From positions 217,234 through 281,233 of the forward strand of contig DF239087.1 in assembly GCA_000507305.1 (NCBI GenBank): a stretch of DNA of 64,000 bases, written 5' to 3'. The translations under genes and the position numbers were made by a program. Of this stretch, positions 42,423 to 53,232 are shown one piece after another (position 1 is the first letter of the stretch; the number at the start of each line of letters is the position of its first letter). The DNA is from Breviolum minutum Mf 1.05b.01 (taxonomy: Eukaryota; Sar; Dinophyceae; Suessiales; Symbiodiniaceae). Under the pieces are notes generated by a model. That model made no database searches. It saw only the letters and a list, made by a program, of their open reading frames with translations, and had not been told where the DNA came from.

Positions 42423-42509
42423 ATACCCTTCGGCAAACAAATATAGCAATGGAATATCCCAATTTCAATAGGAAATGCATCTTCTAAGAGTCTGTGTTAC
42501 CGGAGTGTG
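42423..42509. mobile_element. Family C MITE
   Basis: ATACCCTTCGGCAAACAAAT at the left; GTGTTACCGGAGTGTG at the right. Shortened right arm. Confidence 0.75.
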
Positions 42510-42519
42510 CTCGAAAAAA

Positions 42520-42823
42520 AAAGGCTCCTCGGTGCAAACGCTGACGCTCCGCCGTGGGCAGTGATGAACTTTGCACTTGCTGGATTTCTATGGCATTCTG
42601 CGACGCCTGCCCGGATGCCCCCGGTGATGCATCCAAAACAATCTTTTGGGATGGTCCGTAGTTTTGAGTGCACCTGAAAAAAACAACTGTATCGGTTGCA
42701 AACAAAGTGTGAAGGGGAAAAAGATCGCGCAGCAAAAAGAAGTATCCCATGGTTTGCGGGCTGTTTTCTTCAATAATAAGAATGGCTTGGTCTTTTTTTT
42801 GACTCTTTAGGTGTGTCACGATT
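42520..42823 (-). CDS. Large coding exon, unrecognised
   Basis: One minus-strand frame is open for about 100 residues: THLKSQKKDQAILIIEENS, PQTMGYFFLLRDLFPLHTLF, ATDTVVFFRCTQNYGPSQK, IVLDASPGASGQASQNAIEI, QQVQSSSLPTAERQRLHRG. A mixed globular start, then a Ser/Gln-rich, probably disordered end. The acceptor is TTCTTTTTAG at 42825-42824 or AAAG about 15 bases on. The next exon downstream is probably 41059-41223. A short upstream frame at 42850-42900 reads RTIQIVEFTDVGLDGSR after TGATTGCAG. Confidence 0.65.
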
Positions 42824-43483
42824 CTAAAAAGAAAGCGTTATTCACAGTCCTGCTGCCATCTAAACCAACATCGGTAAATTCCACGATTTGGATTGTACGA
42901 CTGCAATCATGGGGGATAATCCTGGCCATCCACAGAAAAAGTGGTTGTCTTTTCCTCCTATGAGACCCAAACGACCCCCAGGTTTTTATCACTGCCCATC
43001 TCATGGCGGAAGGACCAAGGCGCCGATCCCTTTCCGAGGAGTCCAGAAATTCCAAACCACCCAGAAAAACTGCCAAATCACGACGACTGCAAATCACTTT
43101 TCACTTTTACAATTGTCTAGTATAATCTCAAAACACCCAAAGTTTTACAGTTGCTGCTCACCTTTTTCTTGAGGAAAAATGGATAAAAAGTGGTTATCCA
43201 AAAAAGTGTTGTTCCTTATGTCAACCACATCTGAGTAAATTTGATCCTTTTTCAGCAATCTGCTTAATTACTAGTTACTAACCCTCAAATAGCTGAGCTA
43301 TTTCCTACACCTGCCGGCCAGTTGGGTTTCGGGACTGTGGTGACATTTAAAATCGCTCCCTCCCTCCTTCATTAGACAGGCCATCTGAAACATGCCGGGA
43401 TCGTCCCAGTCCCACTACTCCTAAACCTGAATTAAGGGGATTTGGGAGGGATTCCCTTACTTTTCACCAACTGTTGGGGTGAC

Positions 43484-43605
43484 CTCGGGAACCTCGGCGT
43501 AAAAATGCCCAGATTTCGGCGGCGCACGGCGCGCGCCTGTCCCAGTACTTTCTGCGGAATACTCTGCGCTTTGTCCAGCAACTCATCTAATTCCGCTTCC
43601 ATCGA
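43484..43605 (-). CDS. Coding exon with both splice sites
   Basis: Acceptor TGCATTTTCAG at 43607-43606, 122 nt, donor GTCACC at 43483. It reads SMEAELDELLDKAQSIPQK, VLGQARAVRRRNLGIFTPR, FPR. An acidic helix is followed by a strongly basic patch. GC-rich. It is likely an upstream exon of the gene ending at 41059. Family unknown. Confidence 0.75.
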
Positions 43606-43944
43606 CTGAAAATGCATACCTTTGTGAACCAGTATCAAGCAAGGTGAAGCCCAGGGTCGAAAGAAATGGTCCACATGAAGGCGAATGAAAATGATCCTTT
43701 CTTTGTATCATGAGGTAGATATTTCATGAAGTATATGAAGAAATGAATTGGAATATCATGATTTCTCTATGTTGTGTTGCCATCTTCGGGGCAAGTCGTC
43801 CCTTCATGGCTACATCTTTGTAAACCTTTTGTTCAATGTTGCCTTAGTGGAGCCCTCACAAAAACCCAACCCGTTAGACGACATCTAGACATCCCCATTG
43901 AAGCCTATGGTCTCTAAAAAAAGAGGCTTTGAAGTAGGGACGAC

Positions 43945-44057
43945 TCCCCTGCAAATTAACATGACTGGCTGGAAAAACAACCATGAATGAAGATGTATCT
44001 CCTGCGAAAAAAAAAAAAAGTGATGTTCCATTGTCATGTTAGTTTTCGGGGGTGTAC
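43945..44057. mobile_element. Family C/D-related MITE
   Basis: CTCCCCTGCAAATTAACATG at the left; CATGTTAGTTTTCGGGGGTG at the right; core AACCATGAATGAAGATGTAT. Confidence 0.7.
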
Positions 44058-44169
44058 ATACCGATTAAACACCAGAACTTCCTAAAGTAGAAATCCTTTC
44101 ATGGCAAAAAAATAACACAACCTGATAGATAAAAAGCTCCAGTTACATGGCCTCCGAGAAAATGGATGA

Positions 44170-44292
44170 AATGTTCCCCTGAAAAAATGGACCATGTCTA
44201 AAGTTTTATGAAAGGAAATGAATCATCTTCCAGTCCCGTCAATTTTCAGCGGATATCGGATATCGGGTATGCTAGTTTTCGAGGGGGGAGTA
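44170..44292. mobile_element. Family D MITE
   Basis: TTCCCCTGAAAAAATGGACC at the left; ATGCTAGTTTTCGAGGGGG at the right; core CATCTTCCAGTCCCGTCAAT. Confidence 0.6.
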
Positions 44293-44563
44293 GATGTTTC
44301 CCTTCACAACATTAACAATGTCATGTGATAGTTCACCAAAAAAAAACAAAGTGATCCAAAAAACAACAACAAAAAACACATCAATATGTCAAACTACAAG
44401 AGACCAATCAAAACATCAAAAAATTGAGTAAAAAAAAACACCCATCAAAAACAGAACCCCCCCAAACCCCCGTGTTCTTTGGTTGCATGTTGCACCATGG
44501 AAAAATGATGGGATCGATTTTGACCTTCAAAACAAAAACATCCTCCAAGTTATCCCAAGTTAC

Positions 44564-44688
44564 AGGCCGCTTCCAAGGCTTCGTTCACATGATCCAAATT
44601 GGTCCATGAAGCCTCCGAGGAAACCATCGCTTTGGAGTTGCGTTCTTTTTTGGACTCCTCCAAAGGCTGGCGGCTGGCAGCTCGGAAG
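44564..44688 (-). CDS. Coding exon with both splice sites
   Basis: Acceptor CACCTGACAG at 44690-44689, 125 nt, donor GTAACT at 44563. It reads FRAASRQPLEESKKERNSKA, MVSSEASWTNLDHVNEALEA. Charged and helical. A 164-residue plus-strand frame overlaps it, but composition and splice signals favour minus. Family unknown. Confidence 0.65.
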
Positions 44689-45003
44689 CTGTCAGGTGGT
44701 TTTGGGTGCCTGGTTTTTTCTTACTGTTTGGGGATGGCTGGAAAAGCTGAAACTTTTTTTTTTCGCACAAAAAGTCATCATCAAATGCAAACAAAGGGAA
44801 TCCTGGAAGCTGCGGATGGGAATGATGAGAGTGATGGAGATTGGAGATTTCTTCGAAGAAGTTGAGGGTTTTACCTGGATATACCTGTTGAAATGTCCAT
44901 TGTTGGTGCTTCAACACCCAAAAAGAAGTCCCGGATTCCAATCGTCATTTGGGGAACCCAGGTGTATAGAGCTATGAAGAGGAAGTAATACTTATATTAT
45001 ATA

Positions 45004-45097
45004 TACCCTCCAGGAAATTAACATATCCCACCTGGGGAAAAGGAAAATCATCTTCAAAATGGACTTTTCAGGGGATATGTTAGTTCCCAGGAGGGTA
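45004..45097. mobile_element. Family B MITE
   Basis: TACCCTCCAGGAAATTAACA at the left; TGTTAGTTCCCAGGAGGGTA at the right. Confidence 0.95.
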
Positions 45098-45396
45098 ACT
45101 ATATAATTACATATACACCATCCTGAGAACTAAAAGCCATCCCAACCCTTAAGCTGAGTCGATGAGTTTTTTTCCTCTTCGTTTTTGTGGGATATGGACA
45201 TGTTCCCTGGAAAAGGGAACAAAGATCGACATGGAGCAGTTCCCTTGAGGGAAAAAATCACTTCAATGACCTACTTGTACAGCCCGAATTTTTGAAGAAA
45301 ACACACACCCACGGCGCTGCGAAAAGCAATCCGGAACATCGGAAAAAAAAAACATGGAAAACCCACAATCTGATCCAAAAATCCCCCTGTTTTTAC

Positions 45397-45510
45397 TAAC
45401 TCCTTGAAACTAACATTTTAAAAGCCCACAAAAATGGTGGTTTAAACAATAGGAATCTCCTTTTCCAGTGGTCTATTTTCAGGGGATATGTTGGTTTCAG
45501 GGAGGGTATT
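45397..45510. mobile_element. Family D MITE
   Basis: TAACTCCTTGAAACTAACAT at the left; ATGTTGGTTTCAGGGAGGGT at the right. Confidence 0.85.
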
Positions 45511-46011
45511 TTGAAGAGTTTTGGGAGCGACAACTTATTTGGGCGAATTTTTGTTAGTCTCACGGGTTTTTTTTATTTTTTTTCTAGTTCTCGAAATATC
45601 GACTCAAGATGATTTTTCAAAACATATCTGGATTTTGCTGCCAAAATCATATCCGATATAACTTAATAACCATCTGGGAGAATTTGATCATTCCCCCAGG
45701 ATCCTGTAGCCAGCTACCTTCTAGGATCCTAGGAGGTGGCTATGATTCACCCAGAAACCATGGTTCTTTTCGCTACTTCTTGGAGCCCCTCGTCCACGCC
45801 AACACACTGTCACCGAGTCACCCTAAAATCCCCTCAGTTCTGAGATCTGAGAACGTCACTCAATTTCTCCAGCCATGGTTATCTACCACTAATTCATAGT
45901 CTCTTCAGTACCCTTTTTTTGTTGAAGATGTGCCAATTATGCTTCCCAACCCCCCCCCAAAAAGAAAAAAAACTTGCCCAAATCAAAACGATCAAGTTTT
46001 CATGCCTGGAT

Positions 46012-46115
46012 ACCCTGAAACTGACATGCTGAAAATCAATGGTTGGAAGTCGGAAGGTGATTCATCTCCTTTTTGGGATGGCCTATTTTCAGAGGTTATG
46101 TTAGTTTTAGATAGA
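46012..46115. mobile_element. Family D MITE
   Basis: ATACCCTGAAACTGACATGC at the left; TATGTTAGTTTTAGATAGAA at the right; core GGTGATTCATCTCCTTTTTG. Confidence 0.65.
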
Positions 46116-46149
46116 ATATCACATGGCCGTCCTGCTTCTTCTCTTCACC

Positions 46150-46255
46150 TCAAGTGTTGGAGATTGGTTGGGGCCATGGGGGTTGGGCTGAGATGCAGTT
46201 TGCAGGCAGATTGGTTGAAGTCTTTGGAGATTTGTTGGGAAAGTTGTTGATGCTT
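46150..46255 (-). CDS. Possible coding exon with donor
   Basis: Donor CTTGAG|GTGAAG. Two frames are open upstream of it: FPTNLQRLQPICLQTASQPN and SQQISKDFNQSACKLHLSPT. Confidence 0.4.
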
Positions 46256-46439
46256 GGACATTTATCCCGAGATTTAATGTGTTGAGATGTGATGGATGCA
46301 TATATGATACCATCATCTGATACAGCGAATCTTTGATGATTGGAATGCCAAGTTAAAGTGGATACAAAAAAATCGATGAGAACGGCACCTTGCACTGGTC
46401 TGTACGTATTATACAGGTACTATGTGGGACAAAGAAATA

Positions 46440-46600
46440 TCATGGCAATCTTAGGAGTGGCAGACCAAACAACTGGATGCTGGGGAACACCATGTAGGGC
46501 TTCCTTTTGCCCTGTGAGTGTTTTGTCGGGAATTGGTGCTTGCACAAATCTGGGAACATGACCAGACTGTCCGCCTTTTGCCGCGTGGATTTCCTGTACG
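46440..46600 (-). CDS. Coding exon, frame unresolved
   Basis: Acceptor TTTCGTACAG before GAAATCC. The best frames read IHAAKGGQSGHVPRFVQAPI then PDKTLTGQKEALHGVPQHP, and STRQKADSLVMFPDLCKHQF then PTKHSQGKRKPYMVFPSIQL. Both look like protein. Confidence 0.45.
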
Positions 46601-47099
46601 AAACATTGCATTTTTTCTTTAAAGCAGCACCCTTTTTGGTGGCTCAGATTTTCATTGTCAGTACCTAAGGAGCCTAAAAATGTTGAAAAAACTCTATCAT
46701 CTTGCAGGGGATTTGGTGCATGAATGGCCGGAAACTTTTAGATTTATATGAAAAAACCATCTTGCATCGGACAAATGTCATCCCTTGAAAGGTTTTTCGT
46801 CACTGCAAACACTCAACAACACGAATCAGTGTGCTAGTCATTTTTGGGACCGAAGAATCTTTAAGCGCCTTTTACCCCGCCAAAACCAATCAAAAAATCA
46901 CTTGATCTTGATTGGTACCATGTTGATTGGTGCAGGTGTCAGAAGTTTTAATGGGCTATTTCTATTTGTACAAAAAAACTGTAAAATCCTGATAGATGAT
47001 CAACCATCTAGTCTTAGGATGACCCCACATGAACTTAATGATTTTTTAATTTCACAAGATACAACTGGAATAACTTGGATTAGTCCATAGTCAATAAGG

Positions 47100-47500
47100 T
47101 AACTTGATATACATCTCCAACTTGTTGCCCAAGATTTGGTAAGTTTAGTAGAACATCCCCCCCAATATCCTTAAAGGACAAAGAGATACATCCCCAAGTC
47201 TTGGCCTTCGAATACATGTTTCGCACTCTCCGAAATATTCGCTCCCCCAAAGTCATGGCTTAAACATGCTTGAAAATCTAGTTGCAACTCCAAATGATGC
47301 CCTGTCATATCGATGTTCTTCGGTGAGATTTTTTAGATGCAACTAGCATGTTAAGGTTGGTTAAATATAGACAAACCCCCTCTTATGCAATTAAACAACG
47401 CTTCTGGGAGTTTGCTCTACATGCCCCAAAAGAGTTATAGGGAGCTCAGAAGAACAAAATTGTGCAAGATCCTGGTGGTGGCTGGAGGTCCCCACTACCG
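47100..47500. other. No exon seen
   Basis: Unique-looking AT-rich DNA without a convincing frame or recognised repeat, ending at the family A element at 47505. Confidence 0.45.
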
Positions 47501-47504
47501 GTTT

Positions 47505-47623
47505 CGATGGTTGCTTCAGAAATCCGGTAAACTCACCAGTTGAGGTTGGTAGTTTATCCCATTATTTACGACGGGGTTTACAAATCCCAGGTGGTGATCA
47601 CCGGATTTCTGAACCATCAACAG
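47505..47623. mobile_element. Family A MITE
   Basis: GATGGTTGCTTCAGAAATCC at the left; GGATTTCTGAACCATCAACA at the right. Confidence 0.85.
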
Positions 47624-47689
47624 GAGCATCCCACAATATACTGTATATATATATATATAGATCATATAAATCTAATTATGGGACAAGTG

Positions 47690-47790
47690 ATGACCTTCCA
47701 ATTCCAACTTCCCAGTAGCTTTGGCTTTGTCGAAGCAAGCGTTTCTTCTGCAAGTCCTGCAGCGAGCGTGGTTTGTTTGTTCAGGATTTG
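47690..47790 (-). CDS. Possible coding exon
   Basis: The minus strand reads LAAGLAEETLASTKPKLLG then SWNWKVITCP; a second frame reads HARCRTCRRNACFDKAKATG. Confidence 0.35.
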
Positions 47791-47809
47791 GAATCATGGG
47801 TATCTAAAA

Positions 47810-47893
47810 ATACCCCTCAATGCCACGCCCCCAAACCAAGAGGTTATTAACCTAATGATCCCCTAATGAGGCCTTGTTTCCTGGCAGGCGTGG
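47810..47893. mobile_element. Family M repeat, partial
   Basis: CAATGCCACGCCCCCAAACC at the left; GGCAGGCGTGGCATGG at the right; inner ATTAACCTAATGATCCCCTA / TGAGGCCTTGTTTCC. Confidence 0.65.
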
Positions 47894-47939
47894 CATGGTG
47901 GAGGTACCCTTAAATTACCATGATTCAAAAGTGAGATTC

Positions 47940-48060
47940 TCCTAGGGCACGTTACATCCCTACTGTGCTCCCACACGTGGTACGAAATGCGGGGCAAATG
48001 GTCACCGATATCATTGATTTGGAAATCCTCCACCCGAATTCCACTGTTGATCCTATCTGA
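47940..48060 (-). CDS. Probable coding exon
   Basis: After AGGATCAACAG the frame reads GIRVEDFQINDIGDHLPRI then SYHVWEHSRDVTCPR. A second frame (VEFGWRISKSMISVTICPAF) is also open. Confidence 0.5.
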
Positions 48061-48265
48061 TCATCTTTCATCATGTTGGCAAAGCTGCTCAAATAAACGC
48101 TAGAGACTTCCCCCCACGAAAAATAAAAACTATTTGGGTGGTGTCTGTCCCCGGATTCTTTCATAATGTTGAGGATGTCATAATGGTGAAAGTCCTGAGA
48201 CTACATGAGAATTCAAACATGTTCCAGCGTTTTGATGGTCAATGGAGAGGGGCCAACAACGTGGT

Positions 48266-48560
48266 TCATGACTCGTCTTTGTAAAGGGGTCTTTTCCTTG
48301 GGGTGAACTTCACTTTGAAACGTCTTTGAAACATCCCAGCTTCATAGTCTAGCATGATTTGTTGGCAACAACCCAAAAGTTTTAAATTGTGCTGACCATG
48401 AAAAGAGGACAACTTTCCACTACCATGTTGGACTACCCGGCAATAGATACAATTTTGCCATTTTCCAGAGCTATGAACTCTATGGGACAAGGTCTTTACC
48501 AAGAACCTTTTCCGCAAGTGCAGCATTGCTGATGGCTGTTGACTTGTGACAGACTTATAC
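48266..48560 (-). CDS. Long coding-like region, unrecognised
   Basis: About 98 residues open on minus only in one frame: SAMLHLRKRFLVKTLSHRVH, SSGKWQNCIYCRVVQHGSGK, LSSFHGQHNLKLLGCCQQIM, LDYEAGMFQRRFKVKFTPR. Other frames are broken. Basic and Cys-containing. No family recognised. Confidence 0.5.
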
Positions 48561-48904
48561 AGAATCAATGAAACGTTGAAGGCAAAGGTACCCGACTGAA
48601 ATCAACATGTCCAAACTTGCTGGTCTGCTCTGCGCTTGCTTGAGGCTGAGAATGAAATATATGTATATATATATATATATCCCTCTGCATGCATCCCCTT
48701 GCAAAACTGTATTTGTATTATTACATTATTATATTATCGGATCACATGCAGAGTCCCAGTTTAAATTCAAAACAGCTAGGGTCCTAGCTGTTCGAACCGT
48801 CCATCTCAGCATCTCTGTTGTTTTAGCCCTTATCACGGTGTTGGTCTCATCATTTGGATATTACCCAAATTGAGGTTGTGAAATCCAGATTCTACTTACC
48901 CACA

Positions 48905-49010
48905 TACACTCCGGTCAACTAACATAGCTGGAACATGGACTATCTAAAGATGTATTTCCTACAGAAAGTGGTGGATTTTCCAGCTTGCCATGTTAGTTTA
49001 TAGGAGTGGT
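48905..49010. mobile_element. Family C MITE
   Basis: TACACTCCGGTCAACTAACA at the left; CATGTTAGTTTATAGGAGTG at the right. Confidence 0.9.
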
Positions 49011-49238
49011 AGATAAACACAGCCACTTCAACAGACTGCCTGACCCCTATGTGAGGAGGTAGGTCACCTTTTTTCCCACAAAATTCCCTCATCTTTTTTA
49101 CAGTACTTGAAAAGTAGATGGCAAAAACCGTCCCTACATATTCATTTTCTTTTCAGGACCCAAACTACTAATCTACCTTTTGGTATCGGCATCTTGGCCC
49201 TCTATTTTGACCTTAAGGTTGAGGGAATGTCCCTCCAC

Positions 49239-49315
49239 CTTCCCTCCATGACCGCCCAACTGTCCTGTGCCGCTTCGGCGCAAGAAGGAACATGCGACAG
49301 GAGGTCCAATTGCTC
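49239..49315 (-). CDS. Coding exon with canonical splice sites
   Basis: Acceptor CCAAATTGCCAG at 49317-49316, 77 nt, donor GTGGAG at 49238. It reads EQLDLLSHVPSCAEAAQDSW then AVMEG. A family C element (48905-49010) is in the downstream DNA. Family unknown. Confidence 0.65.
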
Positions 49316-49917
49316 CTGGCAATTTGGGACGAATTGTTCATGCAATTTTCATGGAAATCTGCACTTCGATGATTAGGTGAATGTAGTTCAACTGGATGAA
49401 GTTTTATTCCAAGGACTGTTACTTTATTTCATCGTGCATAGGGGGGGAACATGTGAAACATCCCAACGAAGTTAGAAATCCAAGTGAAGTCTTCATGTTG
49501 CTATTTTCTACCCTCCAACTAGTAGGATGTTCCTCCGCAAAAAAAAAGAAAACAGGGAGGGATGCTCTAAAAAGTGGGATTCCACTTTCAACTACACCCC
49601 CAAAAACTAACATGAAAGCTGAAAATCATGCTTTTCAGAAAGGATTTAAAAAAGAAAAAAACATCTTCAAACCCACTATTTGTTGGGCAACCCCCCGTTT
49701 CGGTTTGTGGCACCAAAATTTTGGATCTGTTAAGAATGTGGATGACTGACTTTAAGGTCTTCAAAACTCGATGATGTTACTTTTTGCCGTTTGGTGGGAT
49801 GTGTTAGGTTCCTGGTGGGTATGTATATATGTATACACACGTATATAAATATGAATATATAAAAGTATATATACACATATTAGTATGCGTATGTGTATAG
49901 ATATGATACATGTATAT

Positions 49918-50030
49918 TGGGTGTGGCCGCCTCCCGGCAACCAGTGGCACTTTTGAAGGTTTACAGCGATTCCCCCCGCGTGAGCATTTCATCATCCTGG
50001 TGGTCACTGTTGCTCGGAGGTGGAAAAACA
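49918..50030. mobile_element. Family K MITE
   Basis: TGGGTGTGGCCGCCTCCCGG at the left; GGAGGTGGAAAAACACCCA at the right; core ATCATCCTGGTGGTCACTGT. Confidence 0.8.
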
Positions 50031-50349
50031 CCCAAGACTCGTTGGCGGGTTCCACCCCCTTTTAAAAGATATTCAAATTGGATCGAATCTCCCCAGGTAG
50101 GGATCGAAAGAACAAATGTTTCAAACCTCAAGAAAAATGTATGTATATGTGTATATATATATATATATATCATAGATTCATATACATATACATATATGTA
50201 AACATGTATGTATACATAAATAACATTCAATACCCCATGTTTACCCGCACCTCCAGCATCTGGTTTTGATTCCGAAGAGCCTTTGGGACAAAAGACATCT
50301 TGGGCAACTGAAATGGGGATGTCCCTTTTTTCCGGGTGAAATCAAAAGG

Positions 50350-50432
50350 ATGTACCCTTTGGTCAACTGACACAGCAAGGGAAGATCCCCATTTTCAATA
50401 GGAAATACATCTTCAAGCCTACCAGAGTGTAA
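50350..50432. mobile_element. Family C MITE, shortened
   Basis: GTACCCTTTGGTCAACTGAC at the left; CCTACCAGAGTGTAAAA at the right. Confidence 0.7.
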
Positions 50433-50654
50433 AACGAAAGTGCCATCCCGGAAAACCGAAATAAATGATCACAAGAAGCAAAAACCTGACCCTCCCTGCA
50501 AGATTTTTAAAAACCTGAAAATGAAGCTTGGAGGACTTTTGATTCACTTCTTTTTGGGAGTTAGACTGGTCAGGTCAGGTGAAAATTCACTGTTAATTGC
50601 AGGGAGGAGTATACCGTTTGCTCAGCATAAATCTCAACTACCGATGCAACTCAC

Positions 50655-50690
50655 CTTCGATACGTGAAGTGAAAACCAGCAGGTGTCCAT
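50655..50690 (-). CDS. Possible first exon
   Basis: ATG at 50690-50688 in the context ACCATGG encodes MDTCWFSLHVSK, ending at a canonical donor GTGAGT (50654). Short and unconfirmed. Confidence 0.3.
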
Positions 50691-50699
50691 GGTAATGAT

Positions 50700-50832
50700 T
50701 CGTCCGTTTCGTCCGTTATACTGCTTGGTTTATTAGGGATCGATGTAATGGCTTGTTATAATCCCTAGAACTGGGTAGGATGTCATCCTTTCTATAACCC
50801 AAATAAGCCTGTCTTTTTTCTCATTGCTCATA
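50700..50832. mobile_element. Family E MITE
   Basis: TATTAGGGATCGATGTAATG, CCTAGAACTGGGTAGGATGT and TTTTTTCTCATTGCTCA. Confidence 0.8.
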
Positions 50833-51044
50833 TAAGTTGAATCAAGGTTTTTCAAATAAGAACAAATGGCTCAAAAAATAGCTCTCAAAAAAACAGCTGT
50901 GTTGTGGCTACGCACTTGGGCACTCAAAGGGGTAAGAACAATCTCAGAATCTCAAGCTGAATTTTCTTTCAACTTTTCAGGTCTTTTTGGAAAGGTGAAA
51001 ATTAACGGCCCGCCTGTGATTTCTATTATGGCAGATCAACCAAC

Positions 51045-51145
51045 CCCGCCCTAATCATTGGTTTCCCCTAGGTAAGGCCGCAGAAAAAAAAAACTTTATT
51101 TCTGAGGGGGATTACGTTAGGGGCGTAGCGGGGTAGATTGACCAG
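51045..51145. mobile_element. Family M repeat
   Basis: CCCGCCCTAATCATTGGTTT at the left; GATTACGTTAGGGGCGTAG at the right; related to 41258-41385. Confidence 0.65.
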
Positions 51146-51386
51146 CCATGATATTATATACCCCTTGTGAAGAAGAATCCAAGCTCACGACTCAAATAAG
51201 TGTTTCTTAGCTTTCAATCCAGACAACGGAAAAAAAATGGCTGGTTGCTTGGAGCTACGCACCTTTAGAAAATTTTTAAAAAAAAAGTGTCTTAGGAAAG
51301 TGGGAAGAGATAAGAGGACATCCCAATGATCATTTGTTCATCATACCTCCTCTAAAATTTCAGAGTTTGGTGATTTCATTTCAGAA

Positions 51387-51482
51387 TACCCTCCAGGGAA
51401 TTAACATATCCCACCAAACGGGAAAAGGAAAATCATCTTCAAAATGCCATTTTTGGGGGATATGTTAGTTTGCTGGAGGGTA
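51387..51482. mobile_element. Family B MITE
   Basis: TACCCTCCAGGGAATTAACA at the left; TGTTAGTTTGCTGGAGGGTA at the right. It lies 27 bases downstream of the donor of the exon at 51510-51688. Confidence 0.95.
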
Positions 51483-51509
51483 TGTGAAGGGTTTTTTTTC
51501 CCTACATAC

Positions 51510-51688
51510 ATGCAGTCAGATCCGAACCATCCCATTGTTGCTAACATCACAGCCCTCACCATCGCCGCCTCCATTATATCTTGTTTCAAGACATGTCCTG
51601 AGCAACGTGGGAGCTGAGATGATGAGAGTCTAGCGCTGAATTCTAATATCTCATCCTGAAGTACAGCCCTTTTTGGAAGCAAATAATC
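51510..51688 (-). CDS. Coding exon, both splice sites, possible membrane or helical protein
   Basis: Acceptor GAGTAGCAG at 51690-51689, 179 nt, donor GTATGT at 51509. It reads DYLLPKRAVLQDEILEFSAR, LSSSQLPRCSGHVLKQDIM, EAAMVRAVMLATMGWFGSDC. It is one of the clearest exons here: good splice sites, and only one frame is open throughout. The last third is moderately hydrophobic. Family not recognised. Confidence 0.75.
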
Positions 51689-52007
51689 CTGCTACTCAAC
51701 CACCACATTTCAATGTTGGTTATTCAAAACTTCGAACCTGAATTTTGGGCTTCCACATCTTGAAGCGGCCAAGGACTGCTAATGGAGACTCGGCTTTGGA
51801 TGGTGAGCAGCGTTACAAAACCCACTGATGCGTATGTAGGTCTATCTGCATTTGTAAACGAATACATACATCACAAATTCATGCAAATACTGCGTAGTGA
51901 TATGTACAAATCTACGTTTCTGATGTGTATAGGTATCTAGTTGTATATACAACATACATCATATGATATCAATCTCAGCCATGACAAAATGACATAGCAA
52001 AATGGAG

Positions 52008-52132
52008 AATTCTGGTGCTGGAAAAGTCTTCTGGTGCTGGAAAAGTCCTGCACCAATTGATGTTGTAAATCTCCCACAAATTCTCGTTTATTAGGCATCT
52101 CAACTGGTTCAGCATTTTGTCCATCAACAGTA
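52008..52132. mobile_element. Family A MITE with internal 20-bp duplication
   Basis: TTCTGGTGCTGGAAAAGTC occurs twice in tandem at the left end; the right end is GTCCATCAACAGTA. Confidence 0.75.
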
Positions 52133-52294
52133 CACCTTCGGTTCCCTAAAGTTCAAATGTATATGTTCATCTACCCGCAAAAACTGACACCTTTGAAAAC
52201 TGTTTATCCACTGTCGCAACGAAAATTTTCCACATGTCATACCTGCTAGGTTCACCTTGGAAACAAGTTGTTTGGATGGGGGGTTTATGTCTTT

Positions 52295-52525
52295 CATAAG
52301 GTTTTGGGATTCTCATCCCAAAAAGATGTTGGAAAAATAGTTTCAACCATTTTCAACGACGAGGGCGGTTTGTTTTTGACATTTTTCCCATGTCATGGAC
52401 CTAAAGAAAAACATCACCCCTTTCATGATCTTTGTGTAGTTGTGTATAACCCAACAAGCCATTTAGCAGGCCAATGTTTGCTAGTAGTCAATTATTTCAT
52501 GATAATCGATGTACTCCCGAGATAG
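52295..52525. CDS. Coding-like stretch, strand unresolved
   Basis: The plus strand is open for about 76 residues (GFSSQKDVGKIVSTIFNDEG, LFLTFFPCHGPKEKHHPFHD, SHLAGQCLLVVNYFMIIDV). The minus strand has a short exon-like piece after TTTTTCTTTAG (MTWEKCQKQTALVVEN). Confidence 0.35.
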
Positions 52526-52633
52526 TGGCAAAATTGCTTCATGAGAATCTATATACTCACAAGCTTTCTTGCAGCAAACCAAACCTTCAAAAAATTATCC
52601 ACAGACTATTCTCCACCAAATTATCCATCACTC

Positions 52634-52758
52634 TACTGTTGATGGTTCAGGAATCCGGTTAAGCACCACCTGGGATGTATAAAAGCCGTCGTAAATGCTG
52701 GGATAAACTACCAACTCAACTGGTTTAGCCCACCAGATTTCTGAAGCAACCATCAACC
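52634..52758. mobile_element. Family A MITE
   Basis: TACTGTTGATGGTTCAGGAA at the left; TTTCTGAAGCAACCATCAAC at the right; core in reverse orientation relative to the copy at 47505. Confidence 0.85.
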
Positions 52759-53144
52759 TCTATATACGCCTCTCCAGAACGCCGAGCCACTCAGCTCCAT
52801 CACAGAATATTTGATCATCGATTGGATCATCATGGGATCTCTCTTGTTGAAAGTACTGAGATGTTGGCAAAATTCCATATAATCCACCTGACAAAGTTTG
52901 GGTAGTTTTTGGTGGAGATGTGTGCCTTGAGGGTTTTGGGTTGTTGTGTGTTTTGGATCTTCTTTTCGCGCTTACCCAACAAAGGCGTTGCCCCGGTCAT
53001 TTTTGGGGGGTTGAATCATGATGAAGTGAAGAATTCGGGATGGGAATCAGGGGAATATATGCGCTCCAAATGCTTACATAGAAAGAAGACACTATTGAAA
53101 GGACATTCGGGGGTGTTGGAGGGATGAATATTGGTTCCCATGAT

Positions 53145-53232
53145 TCTGCGGGTTCTCCATATGCGGCTTCAGGGCAAAGCTCACAAGAATTGGCAGCAAC
53201 ATTTGCAGTCTTTCATCCTTCCAAGATGACTA
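53145..53232 (-). CDS. Possible coding exon
   Basis: After CTTCATTTAG the frame reads SSWKDERLQMLLPILVSFA then LKPHMENPQNHG. It could be a downstream exon of the channel gene, but this is not shown. Confidence 0.4.

Noticed and set aside
44483-44977. 164-residue plus-strand frame
   Set aside because: Antisense to an exon with both splice sites (44564-44688); composition is less protein-like.
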